A stretch of 64,000 nt of DNA, from positions 103,760 through 167,759 of the forward strand of contig NZ_NOIG01000003.1 in assembly GCF_002245625.1 (NCBI RefSeq), in the 5' to 3' direction. This document shows, piece by piece, positions 8,778 to 15,981 of the stretch (its first letter is position 1; every line of letters begins with the position of its first letter). A program made the position numbers and the translations under genes. Under the pieces are notes generated by a model. The model saw nothing but the letters and a program-made list of their open reading frames with translations, made no database searches and had not been told where the DNA came from. This DNA is from Acidovorax kalamii (lineage in GTDB: Bacteria; Pseudomonadota; Gammaproteobacteria; Burkholderiales; Burkholderiaceae_C).

Positions 8778-9184
8778 GCGGCGTGCCCCTGGTTGCGAAC
8801 CGGGCGCAGGGGCAGCTCCTCCACGTGATGGAACACCGGGAGCCCGCGTGCGCGGGCCTTGGCCACATCCATGTCCGCGCCACGCGAAGCGCCGGGCAAG
8901 CGCAGCACTGCATCGCAGCGCGCCAGCAGACGCTCGGCCACGGGGTACTGGTAGGCGTGAAAGACCGCGTCGCCCGGCTCACGCCCGCCCGCCGCATGGA
9001 TGATGGGCAGGGCCAGCCACTCGCCCACCAGGGGCAGATGGCCGCGTTCGTAGATTGGCAGTGCGGCCGCCTCCAGGCGGGCCCGGTTGGCGGCGATGCG
9101 GGCGGGGTCTCCGTCGGTGCCCGAGAGGTAGGGGCCGGCGATCAGCACCAGCAGAGGGAGGTCAGTGTCAGGGGCGGCGGACAT
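8774..9184 (-). CDS. DUF4406 / nucleoside deoxyribosyltransferase-like protein
   Basis: 136 aa from the ATG at 9184 (an in-frame ATG 12 bp upstream is also possible). It begins LLVLIAGPYLSGT followed by an Asn/Arg helix, then GHLPLVGEWLALPI and CDAVLRLPGASRGADMDVAKARARG. This is the layout of DUF4406 and nucleoside 2-deoxyribosyltransferase-fold proteins, which bind a nucleotide and ribose. Located upstream of nudK with a 4 bp overlap, hinting at a shared role in nucleotide or NAD-derivative turnover. The divergent DeoR regulator starts 75 bp away. The enzymatic reaction is not known. Confidence 0.72.
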   Translation of the reverse strand: MSAAPDTDLPLLVLIAGPYLSGTDGDPARIAANRARLEAAALPIYERGHLPLVGEWLALPIIHAAGGREPGDAVFHAYQYPVAERLLARCDAVLRLPGASRGADMDVAKARARGLPVFHHVEELPLRPVRNQGHAA

Positions 9185-9190
9185 GGTGTT

Positions 9191-9240
9191 GCGCAATTTA
9201 ATTTACGCAATATCATGCACAAACATGCAAATTCGTGCAA
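9191..9240. promoter_or_regulatory. Direct GCAA repeats between DUF4406 gene and deoR-type gene
   Basis: Five similar units follow each other: GCGCAA (9191-9196), ACGCAA (9205-9210), TGCACAA (9216-9222), TGCAAA (9226-9231) and GTGCAA (9235-9240), in a locally AT-rich stretch. DeoR-family repressors commonly bind direct repeats, so this is a candidate operator for self-regulation and control of the nudK unit. Confidence 0.45.
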
Positions 9241-9259
9241 TCTTCTTTTGTAGCCCCCC

Positions 9260-10021
9260 ATGCTGACCACCCAACGCAAGCAACTCCTGCTCGACCGCCT
9301 GCGGCAGGACGGACAGATCGTGGCCAAGGCCTTCAGCGAAGAGCTGGGCATCTCGGAAGACACCGTGCGGCGCGACCTGCGCGAGCTGGCTGCCGAGGGC
9401 CGCTTGCAGCGTGTGCACGGCGGCGCCCTGCCCGCCTCGGCCGCTGTGGGCAGCTTGCAAGTGCGTGAGCAACTGGCCCCTGAAGACAAGCGCGCCCTGG
9501 GCCGCGCCGGGGCCGCCCTGGTGTTGCCCGGCCAGGTGGTGATCCTGGATGGGGGTACCACCTCACTGCAGGTGGTGCAGCACCTGCCGCTGGACTTGCG
9601 CGCCACCGTGGTCACGCACAGCCCGGCCGTTGCCGTGGCGCTGGCCGGGCACCTGCACGTGGAGGTGCTGGTGCTGGGTGGCCGGCTGTTCCGCCATTCC
9701 ATGGTGAACGTGGGAGCCAGCGTGGTCGAGGCCGCAGCCCAGTTGCGGGCCGACCTGTACCTGATGGGCGTGACCGGTGTGCATGCCGAAGCCGGCCTGA
9801 CCACGGGCGATTTTGAGGAGGCCGCCGTCAAGCGTGCCCTGCACCAGCGGGCGGCAGAAACGGTGGTGCTGGCCTCGCTCGACAAGCTGGGCACGGCATC
9901 GCCATTCAGTGTGGCCCCCTTGCGCGAACTGGCCGCGCTGGTGGTGCCTGCCACCACGCCGCAGGCCTTGCGCAAAAAGCTGCAGGCCGGTGGCGCCAAG
10001 ATGGAGGTTGCTGCAGGCTGA
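9260..10021 (+). CDS. DeoR-family transcriptional regulator
   Basis: 253 aa. N-terminal winged helix with the family signature (RKQLLLDRLRQDGQI, LGISEDTVRRDLRELAAEG, RVHGGALP), then a sugar-phosphate-binding DeoRC domain with ILDGGTTSLQVVQ and GVTGVHAEAGLTTGDFEEAAVKRAL. These proteins usually repress sugar or nucleoside catabolic genes and release DNA when a phosphorylated sugar binds. Divergent from the DUF4406-nudK unit, which is the most obvious target. The start is fixed by the helix-turn-helix N terminus; no strong ribosome site is visible. Confidence 0.9.
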   Translation: MLTTQRKQLLLDRLRQDGQIVAKAFSEELGISEDTVRRDLRELAAEGRLQRVHGGALPASAAVGSLQVREQLAPEDKRALGRAGAALVLPGQVVILDGGTTSLQVVQHLPLDLRATVVTHSPAVAVALAGHLHVEVLVLGGRLFRHSMVNVGASVVEAAAQLRADLYLMGVTGVHAEAGLTTGDFEEAAVKRALHQRAAETVVLASLDKLGTASPFSVAPLRELAALVVPATTPQALRKKLQAGGAKMEVAAG

Positions 10022-10029
10022 TCAGGCCA

Positions 10030-10935
10030 TCAGACAGTAGCGGTGCCAGCGCCCAGGCGCAGATGTGAGACCAAGGCTGCAGCAAAGCCCGTCAGTACTG
10101 CCCCCTTGCGCACGCAGATCTGCAGATCACGCTGCGCCCAGGGTTCATCCAGCTCCACCAGCACCGGCGGTTCGCTCAGGCCCGCCACCTGCAGGGCCGC
10201 CCCCCGGGGCACCAGCCCAATGCCCACGCCCGCGCCCACCATGCGGCACACGGCCTCGAAGCTGCGCACCTGAATGCGCACGTCCAGGTGCCGCCCCAGC
10301 GCGGCGGCGGCGTTGGTCGTGAAGGTGTGGATGGCCGAGCCCGCGTGCAGCATCACAAAGGCCTGGTCCAGCACCTCGGCAAAACCCACACGGCCGCGCC
10401 CTGCCAGCGCATGGCCTGCGGGCACGATAAGCACCAGGCGGTCCTGCCGATAAGGTGCCAGCTCCACCCCGGCGCCCGTGCCGCTGTCTGCCAGCACGCC
10501 CACCTCGATCTCGCCGTTGGCCACGGCGACCACAATCTCGGCGCTGGTGCGCTCTTCCAGGCTCACGCTGACCTGGGGATGCCGCTTGAGGAAGCCTGCC
10601 AGGTCGTCGGGCAAAAAGGTGTGCGTGGCATGCGTGTTGGCCCACAGGCTCACATGGCCGCGAATGCCGGTGGCAAAGGGCGAGAGATTGGCATGCATCT
10701 GCTCGATGCTGGCCAGCACCTGGCGGGCGTTGCGCAGCAGGGCCTCGCCCGCCCGGGTCAGCGCCACGCCGCGCGTCTGGCGCTCGAACAGTGAGGTGTT
10801 CAGCGCCTCCTCCAGCCGCCGCAGCCGGTGGCTGGCCGACGACGGAGCCAGGTAGGCACGCGCCGCGCCCCGGGTGAGGTTGCGCTCTTCGGCAATGGCG
10901 ACAAAAAGGCGCAGGTCGGTGAGGTCGTAGTTCAA
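10030..10935 (-). CDS. LysR-family transcriptional regulator, TTG start
   Basis: 301 aa. The start is a TTG at 10933-10935 preceded by AAGGAG at a 6 bp distance; the open frame continues far upstream without any LysR-like sequence. Residues 1-60 form the winged helix (NYDLTDLRLFVAIAEE, APSSASHRLRRLEEAL), the rest a LysR substrate-binding domain. Divergent from the DMT permease gene, which it probably regulates. Convergent with the deoR-type gene, stops 8 bp apart. The effector cannot be read from sequence. Confidence 0.9.
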   Translation of the reverse strand: MNYDLTDLRLFVAIAEERNLTRGAARAYLAPSSASHRLRRLEEALNTSLFERQTRGVALTRAGEALLRNARQVLASIEQMHANLSPFATGIRGHVSLWANTHATHTFLPDDLAGFLKRHPQVSVSLEERTSAEIVVAVANGEIEVGVLADSGTGAGVELAPYRQDRLVLIVPAGHALAGRGRVGFAEVLDQAFVMLHAGSAIHTFTTNAAAALGRHLDVRIQVRSFEAVCRMVGAGVGIGLVPRGAALQVAGLSEPPVLVELDEPWAQRDLQICVRKGAVLTGFAAALVSHLRLGAGTATV

Positions 10936-10946
10936 GGCGGCTCCTT

Positions 10947-10967
10947 GCGTTCGTATAAAACGAATGC
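10947..10967. promoter_or_regulatory. Candidate LysR operator
   Basis: Inverted repeat TTCGT-ATAAA-ACGAA (10950-10964), with two further paired bases on each side after one mismatch. It lies 12 bp before the TTG start of the LysR gene, in the divergent region shared with the permease. The T-N11-A LysR-box geometry is met. Related half-sites (TCGTTCG, GCACGAAC) occur near 11045-11070. Confidence 0.5.
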
Positions 10968-11082
10968 ACGCTTGCTGGATCAACAATTGTGCCGTGCTGT
11001 ATATGGGTGCAGGATCCTTGTCATCCAATAAAAAGCACGCAAATCGTTCGGCCCAGCCGCATGAAATGCACGAACCCACTCC

Positions 11083-12048
11083 ATGCCCTGGAAAAACTGG
11101 TCCTCCGAACGCCTTGGTCTTGCCCTCGCCATCCTGGCGGCGCTGGGCTTCTCCTTCAAAGCCATCTTTGTAAAACTGGCCTACGCCGTGCCCCAGGCCG
11201 TGCCAGTGGACTCCGTCACCCTGCTGTGCCTGCGCATGGCGTTTTCGGTGCCGGTGTTCGCCTGGGTGGGCTGGCGCGCCAGCCGCCACCTGGCGCCGCT
11301 GCAAGGGCGCGACTGGCTGGCCATTGTGGCGCTGGGCCTGCTGGGCTATTACGGCGCGAGCATCCTCGACTTCATCGGCCTCCAGTACATCACCGCCAGC
11401 CTGGAGCGGCTGATCCTCTTCACCTACCCCACGCTCACCATCGTGATCGGGGTGCTCTTCATGGGCAAGCGCGCCTCGCGGCGCGAGCTGGGCGCGCTGC
11501 TGCTGTCCTACGCAGGCATTGGCCTGGCTTTTGCGCACGACTTGCATGTGGCGGGCGACACGCGGGCCGTGCTCATCGGCGCGGGCTTCGTGTTCGGCTC
11601 GGCCGTGTCGTATGCGTTCTACCAGGCGGGCAGCGAGCCCGCCATCCGGCGCATGGGTGCGGCGCGCTTCACGGCACTGGCCATGCTGGTCTCCACCGGC
11701 GCCACTCTGCTGCATTTTGTGGTGTCGCAGCCTGTGGGCGCACTGGTGCAGCCCGCGCCGGTCTACCTGCACGCGCTGGGCATGGCCGTGTTCTCCACCG
11801 TGTTGCCGGTGTTCATGACCTCCGCCGCCATCCGCCGCATTGGCGCCTCAAAGACGGCGCTCATCGGCACGCTGGGCCCCATCCTCACCATCTTTTTTGG
11901 TGCGTGGCTGCTGGGCGAGCCGTTGTCCGTCTGGCAACTGGGGGGTGCCGCCCTGGTGCTGGCGGGGGTCTTGCTGATCAGCAAAATCAGCATTCAAACA
12001 GGCTTTCTGCGCCTGATGGACAAGACTTTATTGCTATATAAAAAGTAG
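11083..12048 (+). CDS. EamA/DMT-superfamily permease with repeat-derived C-terminal tail
   Basis: 321 aa, ten predicted membrane helices in two EamA repeats (first from LGLALAILAALGFSFKAIFVK, second from LIGAGFVFGSAVSYAFY). DMT permeases usually export amino acids or other metabolites across the inner membrane. Divergent from a LysR regulator, a common pair for export genes. The last ~18 residues (TGFLRLMDKTLLLYKK) follow the final helix and are encoded by a copy of the dispersed repeat, so the original stop was probably earlier. Substrate unknown. Confidence 0.88.
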   Translation: MPWKNWSSERLGLALAILAALGFSFKAIFVKLAYAVPQAVPVDSVTLLCLRMAFSVPVFAWVGWRASRHLAPLQGRDWLAIVALGLLGYYGASILDFIGLQYITASLERLILFTYPTLTIVIGVLFMGKRASRRELGALLLSYAGIGLAFAHDLHVAGDTRAVLIGAGFVFGSAVSYAFYQAGSEPAIRRMGAARFTALAMLVSTGATLLHFVVSQPVGALVQPAPVYLHALGMAVFSTVLPVFMTSAAIRRIGASKTALIGTLGPILTIFFGAWLLGEPLSVWQLGGAALVLAGVLLISKISIQTGFLRLMDKTLLLYKK

Positions 12049-12052
12049 CAAA
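11993..12052 (+). repeat. Dispersed ~60 bp repeat, forms 3' end of permease gene
   Basis: Contains GGCTTTCTGCGCCTGATGGA, then TTTATTGCTATATAAAAAGTAGC, which matches the repeat consensus. It supplies the C-terminal codons and the TAG stop of the EamA permease. The segment is AT-richer than the coding sequence before it. Confidence 0.6.
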
Positions 12053-12093
12053 ATCTCTGCCGCGTTTAATCCACCTCAGGCAAACAAGGGCGC

Positions 12094-12118
12094 AAAAAAA
12101 GCCCGCACGGGGCGGGCT
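12094..12118 (-). terminator. Intrinsic terminator of the aspartate kinase gene
   Basis: Stem AGCCCGC/GCGGGCT with a 5-nt loop, followed on the minus strand by seven T residues. It lies 24 bp downstream of the aspartate kinase stop codon. Confidence 0.85.
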
Positions 12119-12141
12119 GTGGGCTGGACGCAGAAGCCTTC

Positions 12142-13563
12142 TCAGGCGCGCGGAACAGGTGAGCCGGAGTTCACGCACAGCGCCATGTTCAGTGCCTTGA
12201 TGGCGGTCTTGTAGTCCTCGCGTTCGATCACGAACTGCATGTTCACCTGCCGCAGGGTCTGCGACACGCAGTTCACGTTGACCTGCGCATCCGCCAGCGC
12301 CTGTGCGGCCTTGGCCAGCACGCCGGGGATGCCGATGTTGGAGCCGATGGTGCAGACGATGGCACTGGGCTTGATCGTCACGACCTGGTAGTCCTCCTGC
12401 AGCTGCGCCACCAGCTCGGGCGTGACCTGGCTGTCCCACACCAGGTGCGCGATGGAGTTGGCGTTGGTCGCCTTCAGGATGTAGCTCACCTCGTGCTTGC
12501 AGAACACGTTCATCAGGCCCGCATCGAAGCCCACGGTGCCCACCATGCTGGGGTCATGGATCTCGATCAGCGTGACCTTGTCGGTGCCGGTCACGATCTC
12601 CACGCGGGCGCGCTCGCCCACGAAGTCTTTGGTGATCAGCGTGCCGGGGTGGTCGGGCTCGAACGTGTTCTTCAGGCGGATCGGGATGCCTGCCAGCTCC
12701 ATCGGCTTGGCGGCCTTGGGGTGGATGGCTTCCATGCCCACGTCAGCCAGCTGGTCGGCCACGTCGTAGTTGGTGGCGCCCACCACGATGGCGTTTTCCA
12801 GGCCCACCAGGTTGGGGTCGGCGGACGACAGGTGGAACTCCTTGTGGATCACGGCCTCGGCGGGGCGCACTTCCACAGCGATCTTGCTGAACGTGACCTC
12901 GGAATAGCCCCGGTCAAACTCGCGCATGATGCCTTCGGTGCCCTTGGTGTAGCCGGTGGCCACCACCACCTTGTCGCTCAGGTCCAGGCCCTTGAAGCTT
13001 TGCGCAATCCGCTCGTCAATGGTCCAGGCTTCGTTGTCGTCAAAGCCGGCCAGATCCATCAGCACGGCCTTCACGCCGTTGGCCTTGAGGATCTCGACCG
13101 AGTTGAACGCACTGTGCGATTCGCCGATGGAGGCGAGCACCTCGCGTGCGGCCAGCAGCACATCGTGGCGGCTCAGGTAGCCGCTGGCAAGCACGTGCTG
13201 CATGGCGCCCAGGTACTCGCGCGCCTGGCCAATGCGCTGGTCGATGAAGGCATCGGCCACATCCAGCGGCAGGCCCAGTTCGGCGTAGCCCGCGTTGAGC
13301 TTTTTCAGGCTGGTGGCCAGGTTGACCAGCGCATCCTGGTAGCCCTTGCCTTCGGCAAACAACGCATAGATGCCACGCTCGCCCGTCTTCTTATGCTCCA
13401 GCAGCTGGTTGGTCACGCCGGAGTAGGCGGACACCACATAGATCCGGCCATAAATGCGCTTGGGATCGTGCAGCATGATGTGGCGCAGCACATCGCCAAA
13501 GGCGGTCATGGAAGTGCCGCCGATCTTCTCGACAGAGATCTTGGAGTTTTGAACGTCTTGCAT
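12142..13563 (-). CDS. Aspartate kinase, ectoine-type (Ask_Ect-like)
   Basis: 473 aa. Phosphorylates aspartate, the first step to lysine, threonine, methionine, and ectoine where present. The kinase motif reads VEKIGGTSM instead of the usual K(F/Y)GGTS(V/M) of housekeeping LysC, and KEFHLSSADPNLVG, TNYDVADQL, GMEAIHPKAAK and TLITKDFVGE match the Ask_Ect type as I remember it. The C terminus holds ACT domains (IGSNIGIPGVLAKAAQAL; QVNMQFVIEREDYKTA). No ectABC genes lie in this window, so its dedicated pathway is unclear; the housekeeping lysC is probably elsewhere. Monocistronic with its own terminator; upstream 500 bp are empty. Confidence 0.85.
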   Translation of the reverse strand: MQDVQNSKISVEKIGGTSMTAFGDVLRHIMLHDPKRIYGRIYVVSAYSGVTNQLLEHKKTGERGIYALFAEGKGYQDALVNLATSLKKLNAGYAELGLPLDVADAFIDQRIGQAREYLGAMQHVLASGYLSRHDVLLAAREVLASIGESHSAFNSVEILKANGVKAVLMDLAGFDDNEAWTIDERIAQSFKGLDLSDKVVVATGYTKGTEGIMREFDRGYSEVTFSKIAVEVRPAEAVIHKEFHLSSADPNLVGLENAIVVGATNYDVADQLADVGMEAIHPKAAKPMELAGIPIRLKNTFEPDHPGTLITKDFVGERARVEIVTGTDKVTLIEIHDPSMVGTVGFDAGLMNVFCKHEVSYILKATNANSIAHLVWDSQVTPELVAQLQEDYQVVTIKPSAIVCTIGSNIGIPGVLAKAAQALADAQVNVNCVSQTLRQVNMQFVIEREDYKTAIKALNMALCVNSGSPVPRA

Positions 13564-14066
13564 GGACTGACAGGCTCAGGGGAGCTAAAAAGTTGGAAAG
13601 CCGGACGGGTGTTCTGCCAAGGGGCTCAGCGGCAGGAAACCCTCTATTTTCCACGACTTTTTGCCGGGGTACCTTGACGCAGGCCATCTCGATCGGGCGC
13701 TGTCCGCGCAAGCGTGGCATGAACCCGCAAAAGAGGCGCACGACCATGCGCCGATTCAACATCAGACTTGGGAGGTGGCAGCGTGTGCGGAAGGCGCTGT
13801 GGATGCCTCTTCGACCTCCAGGCCCCACGGGCCCAATCCTCAACAAACAACTCCCAGGGTGCCGGGCCCGGTCAGAACCCTTGCCACTGCGCATGGCTTG
13901 GCGATGACGCGGCTGGACGCTGTCGGGGGAACAGGCCGTTGTTGATGTGCCTTGGCCTGGTCTTCGGCTGGCAGTGTCGCGCACTGAGGACGGACGGCGG
14001 CACTTCGCGACGAGGAGGTCATGCCCCCAAACTGAGCGATTCCTGTGACCGCCTAGCGCAACGTCG
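13564..14066. other. Intergenic region, no recognisable gene
   Basis: About 500 bp between the aspartate kinase start and the PAS-EAL gene stop. Short open frames on both strands have no Shine-Dalgarno and no recognisable protein character. No tRNA-like fold or strong hairpin with a T-run was seen. It must contain the promoter for the aspartate kinase, but I could not pick out convincing -35/-10 boxes. Confidence 0.6.
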
Positions 14067-15791
14067 TCAGGAGCCAGACATCCTCAACAACTGCTCTCGC
14101 GGCACCGCTTTGCTGAACAGAAAACCCTGCGCGAACTGACATCCTTCCGCCGCCAAGAAATCGGCCTGCTCGCGCGTTTCCACGCCTTCCGCGACCACCT
14201 CTTGCTTCAGGCTGCGCGCAATCGACAAAATGGCCCTGATGAGTTCGGCCCTGAAATGGTCAGTGGTTGCACGGTGGATGAACGACTTGTCAATTTTGAG
14301 CGTATCGATGGGAAAACGGGCCAGATAGGAAAGGGCCGAATAGCCGGTGCCGAAGTCGTCAATCGCAATGGTGGACCCCATGTCACGCAGCGCCCGCAGA
14401 GCTTTGACCGCAACACCGTCCTCGTCCAGAAGCAAGCTCTCGGTAATTTCGAACTCCAGCCACTGAAACCTGCACCCGGTTGCGGACACGATTCTCTGCA
14501 CTTGTGCCACGAAGCCGGCGGCCTGGATCTGGCGGGCCGAGAGATTGACCGCCACCTTGCGAGGCTGTGTGGCCCCGGCATTCCACACCACGGCGGTGCG
14601 GCAGGATTCACGCAGCACCCAGGCACCCAGCTCAATGATTAAGCCGGAGTCTTCCGCTACGTTGCGTGAAACAGTGATGAAATGGGGACGCGCATCCGCA
14701 CTGGTCCGCATTTGCGATATTGACAATTCAAACCAGCGCAGACCCAGAGGGGTCATGACCGAGATGACATGACCCAATGACACGCCCTTGCGCTCGGCTT
14801 CGGAGAACGCCATTTGGGCAATGGCCACGCTTTCAGGCGACAGCACTTCCTGCACTGTCCGGCCCAGCAAAGCCTCCCGGCTTGCAGCCAACAACTCGGG
14901 GCTGCGTGTCCAGACGTTCAGGTAGCGGCCCTCCCAGTCGGTTTCGAACAATACGTCCGGGAAGGCATCGATCACTCCTTGCGCAAAAGCCAATGCCTTT
15001 TGGAGGTCGCTCTCCGTGCGTTTGCGGTCGGTTATGTCTCTGGAGTAGCCAACAGTGCCCACCACCTTGCCGTGCTGGTGTAGCGGGGATTTCCACACCT
15101 CCATCCAGCGCCGCTGGCCGTGCTCATCGACGTACAACTCCTCCACATAATGGGCCTCACCCGCCGCCATGACCGCCCGGTCATCGGCGACATACATTTC
15201 CGCCAAATCCTTGGGGAAGAAATCGATTTCAGTCCGTCCCTCCAGTTCCGCAGTGGAGGCTACCCGCGCCACTCTGGCGTACGCGGTATTGGCTGCCAAT
15301 AAACGGCTGTGTTCGTCCTTGAGCCAGACAAAAAAAGGAAACTCGTCCAGCAAAGTGCGCCAATACTGCTGGCGCTGCTGTAGAGCTTCCTGCAGCCGCT
15401 GGGCTTCCGACATGTCGCGGACGATGGAGACAGCAAACAAGCGGCCCTCACGTCGCAGAGTCACCCCATGCACCTGCACCGCAATCAGTTTGCCGCTCTG
15501 AGTCTTGTGCACCGTGTCGATGACGAAAGACTGGCCTTCCGGGCTTTGCAGGATTTCCAGGCACTGCTCCCTGGAAATATTCGGATCGATGTCCGGCGGC
15601 CCCATGAGCAGCAGCGCCTCGCGGCTGTACTCCAAGGCGCGGGTTGCGGCATCGTTCACATAGACGAAGCGGCCCTCTTCACCCAGGATGAACACGGCAT
15701 CCTGGTACAGGTCCAGCCCCCTGCCTAACAGCACCCAGGCCAGGTTCGGGTCGCCGTCAGGCCGGGCGACGATGGTTGGCGTTAGGGGCAT
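14067..15791 (-). CDS. PAS-PAS-PAS protein with N-terminally truncated EAL domain
   Basis: 574 aa. Three PAS-type sensor domains (about 20-130, 140-255, 265-376) are followed directly by the later part of an EAL c-di-GMP phosphodiesterase domain. The PAS end FITVSRN (to 377) runs straight into VAEDSGLIIELG, which in relatives lies some 60 residues after the EAL signature. The GGDEF domain and the start of EAL, including the catalytic first Glu of the EAL motif, are missing. The remaining motifs are intact: VAVNLSARQ, FEITES, IDDFGTGYSALSYL, LKIDKSFI, VVAEGVET, CQFAQGFLFSKAVP. Family knowledge predicts no phosphodiesterase activity. The gene is otherwise undamaged, so it could act as a c-di-GMP sensor or be an early decay product. 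Confidence 0.85.
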   Translation of the reverse strand: MPLTPTIVARPDGDPNLAWVLLGRGLDLYQDAVFILGEEGRFVYVNDAATRALEYSREALLLMGPPDIDPNISREQCLEILQSPEGQSFVIDTVHKTQSGKLIAVQVHGVTLRREGRLFAVSIVRDMSEAQRLQEALQQRQQYWRTLLDEFPFFVWLKDEHSRLLAANTAYARVARVASTAELEGRTEIDFFPKDLAEMYVADDRAVMAAGEAHYVEELYVDEHGQRRWMEVWKSPLHQHGKVVGTVGYSRDITDRKRTESDLQKALAFAQGVIDAFPDVLFETDWEGRYLNVWTRSPELLAASREALLGRTVQEVLSPESVAIAQMAFSEAERKGVSLGHVISVMTPLGLRWFELSISQMRTSADARPHFITVSRNVAEDSGLIIELGAWVLRESCRTAVVWNAGATQPRKVAVNLSARQIQAAGFVAQVQRIVSATGCRFQWLEFEITESLLLDEDGVAVKALRALRDMGSTIAIDDFGTGYSALSYLARFPIDTLKIDKSFIHRATTDHFRAELIRAILSIARSLKQEVVAEGVETREQADFLAAEGCQFAQGFLFSKAVPREQLLRMSGS

Positions 15792-15912
15792 CCTGCTTCC
15801 AGATCAACAATCTGCTGGTTGTAGTCATACGTCTGCCCTGGGGCTGGGGGGTCGCGTCAGTCAGTACCGATGCGCAACATTTTGCAACGATTGCATGGGC
15901 GCGCAAATGCGC

Positions 15913-15943
15913 AAAAGCCCGAACCGTTGCCAGTTCGGGCTTT
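15913..15943. terminator. Terminator downstream of lpdA
   Basis: Strong stem AAAGCCCGAAC/GTTCGGGCTTT with an 8-nt loop, ending in TTTT on the minus strand. It is 39 bp past the lpdA stop and ends the pyruvate dehydrogenase operon. Confidence 0.8.
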
Positions 15944-15981
15944 CCTTTCTCAACGTAGCTCGAAGCTTGGAGGCCAGCTAC

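Noticed and set aside
13564..14066. Possible small genes in the region upstream of the aspartate kinase
   Set aside because: Frames on both strands lack ribosome sites and protein character; composition does not resemble neighbouring genes.
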